Positions 15,774 through 23,242 of a stretch of 38,248 bases of DNA are shown here, one piece after another. Below the pieces are notes generated by a model. It was not told where the DNA came from, did not search any database, and saw only the letters and a list, made by a program, of their open reading frames with translations. The DNA is from an uncultured Bacteroidales bacterium (lineage in GTDB: Bacteria > Bacteroidota > Bacteroidia > Bacteroidales > Tenuifilaceae). Each line of letters opens with the position of its first letter. Position 1 is the stretch's first letter. The stretch lies in assembly GCA_937926785.1 (NCBI GenBank), contig CALBBQ010000056.1:1-38248 (forward strand). The letters are read 5' to 3'. The translations under genes and the position numbers were made by a program.

Positions 15774-17046
15774 AACCGGAATAATCCTACTTGTGCTTGT
15801 TTCACTGGTTTCTTCGTTAATACTTAAAAGTCAGAATTCTGTTACTCTTAAGGGAATACTGGAGAACATGCAGGAGTGGAATGAGCTTTACAAGGTGAGC
15901 GCGGCAACCGACTCGGTTTTCAACTTAAAAAAATCGAATATTTCATCCTACTACCTACCTAAAATCGATTTAAACGCCGAAGCAGCATGGCAGTCGGATG
16001 TTACTTCAGTTAAAGTTCCTTTGCCTGGTGTATCAATTCCCTCGCCTGACAGGGATAGCTACAAGGTTACGGTTGATGTTAGCCAGCTCATCTGGGATGG
16101 TGGGGCTACCAATTCGTTACTACGAATTGAAGATGAAACCCGTAAAATTGAGCTGAACAGAATTGAAAGTGAGCTTTACTCCCAGAAAGAGAGGGTAGCT
16201 TCAATTTACTTTGGGATTCTTTCTGTGGACCTTGCCAATAGGCAGCTAAAGTTAATGGCTGCCGAACTTGATAAACGGATCGCTGAACTTGAGGCCGGAG
16301 TAAATGCCGGAGTGGTACTTGAATCGTCGGTAAATTCGATAAGAGCAGAAAGGTTAAGGTTGGAGCAGAGCATAGATGCTAATCTGTCGCAACGTATCAG
16401 TTTGGTAAGCGCCATTTACTCCCTAACCGGTGTTAGAATAGATGAGAATACCGATGTTTTACTACCAGAATTACCTATCCCTAATCAGGTTGGTTGTGAG
16501 CGGCCGGATTACAAACTTTTCGAACTTCAGCATAGCTATCTTTCCGTTGCTAGTGAAGCATTAACTAGTAAACGATTGCCAAGGCTGTCAACCTTTGCCC
16601 GGGTAGGTTACGGAAAACCGGGGTTAAACATGCTTTCGAACGAGTTCGATGCCTTTGCACTGCTTGGTGCCCGGCTATCATGGAATATTTGGGACTGGAA
16701 TAGTACTTCGCGCGAAAGGCAATCCCTAAAGATTCAACAGAATATTTTGAGGTATCGCCGAGCAGCATACAACGAGGGATTTGATGCACAGGTTGCTTCA
16801 TCGCTGGCACAAATTCAATCATTGCAAAGGCAAATTCAGGGTGATGAGAGAATTGTTGAACTACTTGAAAGGTCTGTTAAGGCTTCGGCATCGCAGCTAA
16901 AGAATGGCTCTATCACATCATCGGCCTACCTATCGGATTTTAACGGCCTGCTTCGTGCAAAAATAGATTGGGAGTTGCATAAGGTTAAACTCTCGCATGA
17001 AGTTGTGAAGCTTTACTTAACAATGGGTATAAGTATTAACCAATAA
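15760..17046 (+). CDS. TolC-like outer membrane efflux protein
   Basis: Outer-membrane channel component of a tripartite exporter, 428 aa. It has a signal peptide (hydrophobic IILLVLVSLVSSLIL near residues 8-22). The body is two outer-membrane-efflux repeats rich in long helices (for example LANRQLKLMAAELDKRIAELEAG and a matching C-terminal stretch around residues 350-400). Short beta-barrel segments appear as VTVDVSQLIWDGG near residue 105 and LGARLSWNIWDWNST near 300, the usual TolC half-repeat signatures. The ATG at 15760 overlaps the TetR gene end; an ATG two codons later is equally possible. Its place in the operon implies it is dedicated to the ABC exporter that follows. Confidence 0.9.
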   Translation: MAMNKTGIILLVLVSLVSSLILKSQNSVTLKGILENMQEWNELYKVSAATDSVFNLKKSNISSYYLPKIDLNAEAAWQSDVTSVKVPLPGVSIPSPDRDSYKVTVDVSQLIWDGGATNSLLRIEDETRKIELNRIESELYSQKERVASIYFGILSVDLANRQLKLMAAELDKRIAELEAGVNAGVVLESSVNSIRAERLRLEQSIDANLSQRISLVSAIYSLTGVRIDENTDVLLPELPIPNQVGCERPDYKLFELQHSYLSVASEALTSKRLPRLSTFARVGYGKPGLNMLSNEFDAFALLGARLSWNIWDWNSTSRERQSLKIQQNILRYRRAAYNEGFDAQVASSLAQIQSLQRQIQGDERIVELLERSVKASASQLKNGSITSSAYLSDFNGLLRAKIDWELHKVKLSHEVVKLYLTMGISINQ

Positions 17047-17160
17047 TGAGTTATCAGAATTTTTTTTAGTCTAAAACGCATTGAAGCAAAACTTACGTAA
17101 AAGCACATGTATAAAGGAAAAGCAATTTTCTAATCAACTTAATTCTAAAATTCCAAGCAA

Positions 17161-18051
17161 ATGAGATGGATAATGTATCTTATGGCTTTTACCCTTTCCA
17201 TTTTTACTTCGTGCAGCAGTAAAAATGGAAAATCGGATGCTTACGGCAATATCGAATCGAACGATGTTACCATTTCAGCCGAGGTTGGCGGCAGGTTATT
17301 AAAACTCAATATCGATGAGGGATATACTGTTCAGCAAAACCAGCTAATTGGTTTAGTTGACACCATTCCGCAGCGGCTTAAGTTAAACCAGCTATACGCA
17401 CAGCTGGGCGCAGCAAAAGCTAAGCTGCAAGGGATTGATGCCCAGTTAGCCGTTCAGGACGAGCAGATTAGTATTCTAAAAAAGGAGCTGGACAGAATGA
17501 AAAGGCTTGTCGCCGATAGTGCTGCCACACAGCGCCAGATGGATGATGTTGAGGGTAAGTACAACATAGCGGTCCGACAGAAAGCCACATTCGATGCTCA
17601 ACGTGCTGGTGTATTAGCCGAAATAGATGCTGTTAATGCCCAGATTGCCCAAGCCGATGATTTGCTGATGAGATGCCGAATAATGTCGCCAATTTCCGGT
17701 ACGGTTGTTTCTCGCTATGTTAGGCAGGGCGAAATTGTTCCGACCGGCAAGCCGATATGTAAGATTGCCTCTCTCGATACGGTATATGCGCGGGTTTATA
17801 TCGATGAAACCCAGTTGCCGCATTTCAAAATTGGCCGGAGAGTTAAAGTTTTATCCGATATAGATAAGGGTAAGTTAAAGGAAGACGAAGGAATTATTGC
17901 TTGGATTTCCTCTGAAGCCGAATTTACACCCAAAGTCATTCAAACCCGAAACGAAAGGGTAAATCTGGTTTACGCAGTAAAAGTCCGGATTTCCAATATC
18001 GATGGTTTTTTTAAAATTGGTATGCCCGTTGAGGTTAAGTTAGCTGAGTGA
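17161..18051 (+). CDS. HlyD/YbhG-type membrane fusion (adaptor) protein, predicted lipoprotein
   Basis: Periplasmic adaptor linking the ABC transporter to the TolC-like channel; 296 aa. The N-terminus is a lipoprotein-type signal ending IFTSC, with the cysteine at residue 18. The first lipoyl half (DVTISAEVGGRLLKLNIDEGYTV) is followed by a coiled-coil hairpin (about residues 70-165), the second lipoyl half (MSPISGTVVSRYVRQGEIVPTG) and a beta-barrel domain (VYARVYIDETQLPHFKIG). Size and layout resemble E. coli YbhG. It is separated from the channel gene by 114 bases with no clear promoter, and from the next gene by 174 bases containing a heptad array, so an internal promoter is possible there. 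Confidence 0.9.
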   Translation: MRWIMYLMAFTLSIFTSCSSKNGKSDAYGNIESNDVTISAEVGGRLLKLNIDEGYTVQQNQLIGLVDTIPQRLKLNQLYAQLGAAKAKLQGIDAQLAVQDEQISILKKELDRMKRLVADSAATQRQMDDVEGKYNIAVRQKATFDAQRAGVLAEIDAVNAQIAQADDLLMRCRIMSPISGTVVSRYVRQGEIVPTGKPICKIASLDTVYARVYIDETQLPHFKIGRRVKVLSDIDKGKLKEDEGIIAWISSEAEFTPKVIQTRNERVNLVYAVKVRISNIDGFFKIGMPVEVKLAE

Positions 18052-18192
18052 GCCCTGGGGTTGAGAAAGAGTTCTTAATGGTAATAATCAACATGCCTTT
18101 TTCAATGGTTCTATAAAACAGTAAAGTATGAATTTATCAACCTTGTTCCCTTTTAACTTTTAATGCGCCAACGCCGGACAAACACTTTATCT

Positions 18193-18220
18193 TTTAACCT
18201 TTAACCTTTAAACTTTAACG
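18193..18220. repeat. 28-bp heptad array before the first ABC ATPase gene
   Basis: Four 7-base units on the + strand, TTTAACC, TTTAACC, TTTAAAC and TTTAACG, end 5 bases before the ATG at 18226. Two looser units (TTTTAAC, TTTTAAT) lie at 18151-18164. Unlike the other four arrays it precedes a gene rather than following one. Confidence 0.65.
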
Positions 18221-18225
18221 AATCC

Positions 18226-19143
18226 ATGCCCGCCATACAGATAACCAACCTATCTAAAGCATACGGAGAGGTAAAAGCGCTTTCTGATATCAACCTGAGC
18301 GTTAATGGGGGAGAACTGTTTGGCCTGATTGGCCCGGATGGTGCCGGTAAAACAACCCTTATAAGGATAATCACCACTTTATTGCTACCCGATAGCGGTT
18401 GCGCTACAGTTTTAGGTCTCGATACCAGACACGACTATAAAAAGCTAAGAGGCTTGATTGGTTATATGCCTGCTGTTTTCTCGTTATACTCCGACTTGAA
18501 CGTGGAAGAGAACCTGAATTTTTTTGCGGGTGTATTTGGAACATCAGTTAGGGAAAACTACGATCTGATTAAAGGCATTTACCACATGCTGGAGCCCTTT
18601 AAACATCGACCAGCCGGAAAACTATCGGGGGGTATGAAGCAAAAGCTTGCGCTTTCGTGCGCTCTTATCCATCGCCCAAAGGTTTTAATACTCGATGAGC
18701 CTACCACCGGGGTCGATGCGGTTTCGCGAATGGAACTTTGGGATCTGCTTCACGAGATAAAAGACAAGGGGATCACCACATTTGTTTCCACAGCATACAT
18801 GGACGAGGCAAAACAGTGTGATAGGGTAGCACTGATTCAAAAGGGAAAAATATTTGGAGTAAATTCACCTAACGGTTTTGCTCAAATGTTTCCCTACAAG
18901 CTATTTGCTGTTTATTCCAGCAACATTTGGCTTCATCTGGAATCCATCAGACAAATGGTTGTTTGCGAAACCGCATATATGTTCGGCAATAAGTTGCACT
19001 TCGCAACTAACAGTTTCGATTTGCGTGCAGAAAATTTACGGGAAAGTTTGCTGAGTATGGGAATTGATGCTCAGGTTGACGAAATTGAGGCCGGGATAGA
19101 GGACTACTTTATTTACCAACTTTCAGAAAAATCTCGCTCCTAA
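18226..19143 (+). CDS. ABC transporter ATP-binding protein (YbhF N-half equivalent)
   Basis: Cytoplasmic ATPase of an ABC-2-type exporter, 305 aa. Walker A is GPDGAGKTT near residue 36, the signature motif LSGGMKQKL near 138, and Walker B VLILDEPTTGVDA near 157, followed by the switch histidine region (here FVSTAYMDEA, with Ala in place of the usual His). A C-terminal extension of about 80 residues is typical of the first half of YbhF-like tandem ATPases. The next gene encodes the second half as a separate protein starting at the very next base, so the ATPase that is one polypeptide in E. coli YbhF is split here. The Ala/His change suggests that this half may be the less active site of an asymmetric pair, which is an inference. 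Confidence 0.92.
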   Translation: MPAIQITNLSKAYGEVKALSDINLSVNGGELFGLIGPDGAGKTTLIRIITTLLLPDSGCATVLGLDTRHDYKKLRGLIGYMPAVFSLYSDLNVEENLNFFAGVFGTSVRENYDLIKGIYHMLEPFKHRPAGKLSGGMKQKLALSCALIHRPKVLILDEPTTGVDAVSRMELWDLLHEIKDKGITTFVSTAYMDEAKQCDRVALIQKGKIFGVNSPNGFAQMFPYKLFAVYSSNIWLHLESIRQMVVCETAYMFGNKLHFATNSFDLRAENLRESLLSMGIDAQVDEIEAGIEDYFIYQLSEKSRS

Positions 19144-19884
19144 ATGAAACGTGTTATTGAGGTTGAAAACCTGGTTAAGCAGTTTGGCAATTTTACTGCT
19201 GTGAATAATTTAACATTCAGCGTGGCAAAAGGTGAGATTTTTGGACTTTTGGGTGCCAATGGGGCAGGTAAAACCACAACCATCAGAATGCTATGTGGTT
19301 TGCTGCTTCCCACATCCGGTAAAATAACAGTTGCCGGCTACGATGCTTTTACCCAACCCGAACAAATCAGGGCCAGTATTGGCTACATGAGTCAAAAATT
19401 TTCGCTTTACAGCGACCTTACGGTTTGGGAAAACATTCGTTTTTTCGGAGGAATTTACGGATTATGGGGAAGAGAGCTAAAGCTACGCACCTCTGAACTT
19501 GTGGATGAGTTCAAAATGAACGAGTTCAGAGATGTAATGGTAGAATCGCTTCCATTGGGTTGGCGACAAAGAGTTTCTCTTGCAGTATCCATGGTTCACA
19601 AACCGCCAATTATATTTCTTGATGAGCCCACCAGTGGGGTCGACCCCATCGCGCGCCGAATGTTTTGGGAAACCATTCACCATATTTCCTTGCAGGGAAC
19701 CACCGTGATGGTTACCACACACTACATGGATGAGGCAGAGTACTGCCACACCCTACTAATCATGGTAGATGGAATGATTCAAGCGCTGGGCAAGCCGGAT
19801 GAGTTAAAATCGAAGCATGCAGTGGAATCCATGAATGAGCTGTTTCTTTCACTGGCCCGAAACAGTAATGCTAACATGATGTAA
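19144..19884 (+). CDS. ABC transporter ATP-binding protein (YbhF C-half equivalent)
   Basis: Second ATPase subunit, 246 aa. Walker A is GANGAGKTT near residue 36, Walker B IIFLDEPTSGVDP, and the switch region MVTTHYMDEAEYC retains the histidine. The ABC signature is degenerate (LPLGWRQRV instead of LSGGQ), a form also seen in the C-terminal half of YbhF-like tandem ATPases. With the first ATPase's normal signature and changed switch residue, the two would form an asymmetric heterodimer. It starts directly after the first ATPase stop with no spacer and is followed 2 bases later by the first permease gene, so all are surely co-transcribed. Confidence 0.93.
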   Translation: MKRVIEVENLVKQFGNFTAVNNLTFSVAKGEIFGLLGANGAGKTTTIRMLCGLLLPTSGKITVAGYDAFTQPEQIRASIGYMSQKFSLYSDLTVWENIRFFGGIYGLWGRELKLRTSELVDEFKMNEFRDVMVESLPLGWRQRVSLAVSMVHKPPIIFLDEPTSGVDPIARRMFWETIHHISLQGTTVMVTTHYMDEAEYCHTLLIMVDGMIQALGKPDELKSKHAVESMNELFLSLARNSNANMM

Positions 19885-19886
19885 AC

Positions 19887-20999
19887 ATGGCTCAAGGTAG
19901 ATTTTTAAACTTTGTTTCCAAAGAGTTCAAACATATACTTCGCGACACGCGTACGCTGCTAATCGTGCTGGTTATGCCGGTAATCCAGCTCCTCATTTTT
20001 GGTTTTGTCATCTCGAGCGAGATCAAAAATGCCGATTACGCGGTTCTCGATTACTCTCACGATTACCTTTCCAAACAGCTGGTTCAGCGAATATCCTCAT
20101 CTGGTTATTTTAACCTGAAGGGATATTTGAACAGTTTCAAAGAAATTGAGAAAGCATTTAAGAATGGCGATGCCAAGTTGGTTCTTGTTATCGGAAGCCA
20201 TTTTGATAGAAAGCTTCAGAACAATCGCTATGCAGAATATCAAATCATAACCGATGCTTCCGATCCAAATACGGCGAACATTCTGGCAAGCTATGCCCAA
20301 TCCATCATTAATTCCTTTACCGCCGAACACCATGCTGCGGGGCAGCCCAGGGCAAGAGTTAATATTCAAAGCCGAATGCTATACAACGAGGAGATGAAGT
20401 CGGCATTCATGTTTGTGCCCGGAACCATGGTGCTCATTCTGATGCTGGTTACTGCGATGATGACATCCATTTCAATAACCCGTGAAAAGGAGCTGGGGAC
20501 AATGGAGGTGCTGCTAATATCACCATTAAAACCATGGCAAATAGTGCTGGGAAAAGTTATTCCATACATCGGCATAGCCTTTACCAATGTTACGGTTATC
20601 ATCTTAATGGGCATCACCATATTCCACTTGCCAATCAGAGGCAACCTGCTTTTGCTGGTTGGGGTCAGCTCTTTGTTCATCCTGCTCGCCTTATCGTTAG
20701 GTATTTTAATATCAACCCTTAGCAGCAGCCAGGCTGTTGCCATGTTCATGTCCATGTTTGCCCTTATGCTACCGACTATTCTTCTATCCGGATTTATTTT
20801 CCCAATTGAAAATATGCCACAGCTTCTTCAATGGTTAAGCTTGATAATGCCGCCACGATGGTTTCTGTCGGCACTTAAAACCATCATGATAAAAGGGCAG
20901 GGATTACAGTACGTGTTGAAAGAGGTGCTGGTGATGCTGCTAATGACCACCATTTTTATTATCCTGAGCATTAAAAAGTTTAAGGTTAGGTTGGAGTAA
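19887..20999 (+). CDS. ABC-2-type transporter permease (YbhS-like)
   Basis: Inner-membrane permease, 370 aa, of the ABC-2 family. One N-terminal transmembrane segment (LLIVLVMPVIQLLIFGFVI, about residues 29-47) is followed by a large periplasmic domain, to about residue 170. A cluster of five C-terminal segments follows, with the family motif SITREKELGTMEVLLISPLKPWQIVLGK near residue 200 and a final hydrophobic helix LVMLLMTTIFIILSI. The layout matches YbhS/YbhR, which export hydrophobic or cationic drugs; the natural substrate is unknown. It is paired with a second permease of the same type 10 bases downstream, implying a permease heterodimer. Confidence 0.92.
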   Translation: MAQGRFLNFVSKEFKHILRDTRTLLIVLVMPVIQLLIFGFVISSEIKNADYAVLDYSHDYLSKQLVQRISSSGYFNLKGYLNSFKEIEKAFKNGDAKLVLVIGSHFDRKLQNNRYAEYQIITDASDPNTANILASYAQSIINSFTAEHHAAGQPRARVNIQSRMLYNEEMKSAFMFVPGTMVLILMLVTAMMTSISITREKELGTMEVLLISPLKPWQIVLGKVIPYIGIAFTNVTVIILMGITIFHLPIRGNLLLLVGVSSLFILLALSLGILISTLSSSQAVAMFMSMFALMLPTILLSGFIFPIENMPQLLQWLSLIMPPRWFLSALKTIMIKGQGLQYVLKEVLVMLLMTTIFIILSIKKFKVRLE

Positions 21000-21009
21000 T
21001 ACGCTGGCC

Positions 21010-22110
21010 ATGAAAAGGATACTGATAATTTTACAGAAAGAGTTTATACAGATTTTCCGGAATAAAACTATACTGCCAATAATTTTCGTGCTTCCGATTG
21101 TTCAGCTGCTTATACTTGCCAATGCTGCTACACAGGAGATGAAGAGTATAAGGTTGGCCATTGTCGATTCCGACCATTCGCCCGAATCGCGAAGCTTGAT
21201 TAACGCTTTTAGCCACTCGAAGTTTTACACGCACATCCCGGTCGAGGGGGGGGTGAATGTATCAATAGAGCAAATAGATTTTGGCAAAGCCGATGCTGTT
21301 ATTTTGATACCCAAGGGTTTTGGGGAGTATCTCATTGAAGGTACACCCGTTAATGTTCAGTTAATGCTAAATGCGATAAATATCACATCGGCAGCACTAA
21401 CCCATAGCTATACATCGGGAATAATTCAAAACTTCGCTTCCTCCATCGGGATGGAAACCATAAACGTTACTTCTTCAAAGCCCAGTATAAGGCATTGGTA
21501 TAACCCGGAATTAAACTATAAACTTTATATGGTTCCCGGAATTCTGGTGGTACTGGTTACCATTGTGGGGATGTTTCTCACAGCAATCAACATCGTGAGG
21601 GAAAAGGAACTAGGAACCATTGAACAGGTAAATGTTACGCCAATAAAACCTTATCAGTTCATTGTAGGCAAGCTTGTTCCTTTCTGGATAATTGCTTTAA
21701 TTGAACTGTCATTCGGATTGATAATAGCTAAAATTGTGTTCAACCTTACCATCGTAGGAAGCATCCCTCTTCTTTTTGGTTTTGCTGCTCTTTATCTTAT
21801 AGTTGCTTTAGGGTTGGGCTTGATACTTTCCACATCGGCAAGTAACCAGCAACAGGTTATGTTTATGGTATTCTTCTTCATGATAGTTTTTCTGATGCTC
21901 AGCGGATTATTCACTCCAACCGAGAGTATGCCCCAGTGGGCCGTTTTGTTTAACAAAATTAACCCCCTTTACTACTTTATGAAGGTAAACAGAATGCTCA
22001 TTCTAAAGGGATCTGAGTTTAGTAACCTATGGGATAGCTTTGTTGCCATATCAATTATTGCTTTGCTAACCATATTTGTAGCTATAAAACGATACCACAA
22101 ATCGGTTTAA
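21010..22110 (+). CDS. ABC-2-type transporter permease (YbhR-like)
   Basis: Second permease of the exporter, 366 aa, same topology as its neighbour: N-terminal helix (TILPIIFVLPIVQLLILANA), periplasmic domain to about residue 170, then helices including GILVVLVTIVGMFLTAINIV. The motif NIVREKELGTIEQVNVTPIKPYQF lies near residue 197, with a C-terminal helix FVAISIIALLTIFVAI. The similarity in length and motif position to the first permease shows an old duplication. This is the last core gene of the exporter; the next gene starts 24 bases later from a TTG codon and may be read through from this operon. Confidence 0.92.
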   Translation: MKRILIILQKEFIQIFRNKTILPIIFVLPIVQLLILANAATQEMKSIRLAIVDSDHSPESRSLINAFSHSKFYTHIPVEGGVNVSIEQIDFGKADAVILIPKGFGEYLIEGTPVNVQLMLNAINITSAALTHSYTSGIIQNFASSIGMETINVTSSKPSIRHWYNPELNYKLYMVPGILVVLVTIVGMFLTAINIVREKELGTIEQVNVTPIKPYQFIVGKLVPFWIIALIELSFGLIIAKIVFNLTIVGSIPLLFGFAALYLIVALGLGLILSTSASNQQQVMFMVFFFMIVFLMLSGLFTPTESMPQWAVLFNKINPLYYFMKVNRMLILKGSEFSNLWDSFVAISIIALLTIFVAIKRYHKSV

Positions 22111-22134
22111 TTTTGCTATATTTCACAAAAAAAA

Positions 22135-23154
22135 TTGAGTAAATCGATTCTAACCTATACATTTCTGATTGCACTTACGTTTCCTGCGTTACCGCAGGAA
22201 AAGTTCTTGTTTGACGATACGTCGATATTTAAACTCACCGTGAGGTTTCCTTTTATGGAAGTTTTTTCCGATAGAGGTATAAATCCCCGGTATCACAGGG
22301 CAGATCTTTCGTATGTGAACGAATGGGGTGGAAGGGTAAACCTACCCATTGAGATTAAAGCGAGGGGGATTTTCAGAAAGAACCCTGAGAATTGCAGTCA
22401 GCCTTCGCTATTAATTCGTTTCAGAACTAAAGAAGTTAAGTACTCGCCTTTCGACGGGATAAATGAGTTAAAACTGGTTGTTCCATGCCAGCAAAGTAAG
22501 CAATATCAGGAGCTGGTTCTTAAGGAATTTCTTGCATACAGGCTATATGCGCTAGTATCACCGGTAAGCTACAGGGTAAAACTGCTTTCGTTAACCCTAA
22601 AAGATCAGGAAACTGATAAAACAAGGGATATGTACGCATTTTTTATTGAGCCAACCGATATGTTGGCTCGCAGGTCAGAAGCATTGCCCATCGATAAGAA
22701 AAATATTCATCCCAATGCTTGTAACCGGGAGGCCACCACCATCATGTCGATGTTCCAGTACATGATTGGCCATACCGATTGGTCGATCAAAGCATTACAC
22801 AACATCACCCTGTTAGAAACTACGCCATTTGCACCTCCTATACCTATCCCTTTCGATTTTGACTTTTCCGGTTTTGTTGATGCCCCATATGCTTTGCCAG
22901 CCGAACACCTGCCAATTTCATCGGTCAAGGATAGACACTTTAACGGCTATTGTCGCTCCGATCAGGAATTCAATGAGGTGTTCAGCTACTTTATTTCAAA
23001 GCAGGATACAATAGAGAAAACCATCGAAACGTTTTACTATCTGCCCGAAAAGCAAAGATCTGAACTAAGAAAGTATATTGATGATTTCATTGATATCATA
23101 AGGTCAGACTCAAAACGTAATGCAAAGATTGTTTCAAAATGTCGAACCGATTAG
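22135..23154 (+). CDS. Secreted protein of unknown function, CotH-kinase-like
   Basis: 339 aa, not firmly recognised. A hydrophobic N-terminus (ILTYTFLIALTFPALPQ) suggests export. Residues 68-140 (LPIEIKARGIF, GINELKLVV, YQELVLKEFLAYRLYALV) and 167-180 (YAFFIEPTDMLARR) recall the lysine- and glutamate-bearing strands of CotH-type atypical kinases. HTDWSIKALHN (H213, D215, N223) then IPFDFDFSG (D241, D243) resemble a kinase catalytic loop and metal-binding motif. That is a resemblance by eye, not an established homology. The start is TTG at 22135; the next in-frame ATG (residue 41) would remove the signal peptide and no ATG exists upstream. It lies 24 bases after the exporter permease. It could act on a surface protein or sugar; function unknown. 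Confidence 0.6.
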   Translation: MSKSILTYTFLIALTFPALPQEKFLFDDTSIFKLTVRFPFMEVFSDRGINPRYHRADLSYVNEWGGRVNLPIEIKARGIFRKNPENCSQPSLLIRFRTKEVKYSPFDGINELKLVVPCQQSKQYQELVLKEFLAYRLYALVSPVSYRVKLLSLTLKDQETDKTRDMYAFFIEPTDMLARRSEALPIDKKNIHPNACNREATTIMSMFQYMIGHTDWSIKALHNITLLETTPFAPPIPIPFDFDFSGFVDAPYALPAEHLPISSVKDRHFNGYCRSDQEFNEVFSYFISKQDTIEKTIETFYYLPEKQRSELRKYIDDFIDIIRSDSKRNAKIVSKCRTD

Positions 23155-23242
23155 ATGTTTTATACGTATTACTTTCAAATATTTTTACTTAATTTGTTAG
23201 ATGTTTTTTAACTTATAACCAAAGAGATTGAAACGGCAAACT

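Noticed and set aside
18151..18220. Short repeats as a possible CRISPR array
   Set aside because: Units are 7 bases with no spacers between them and no cas genes are present.
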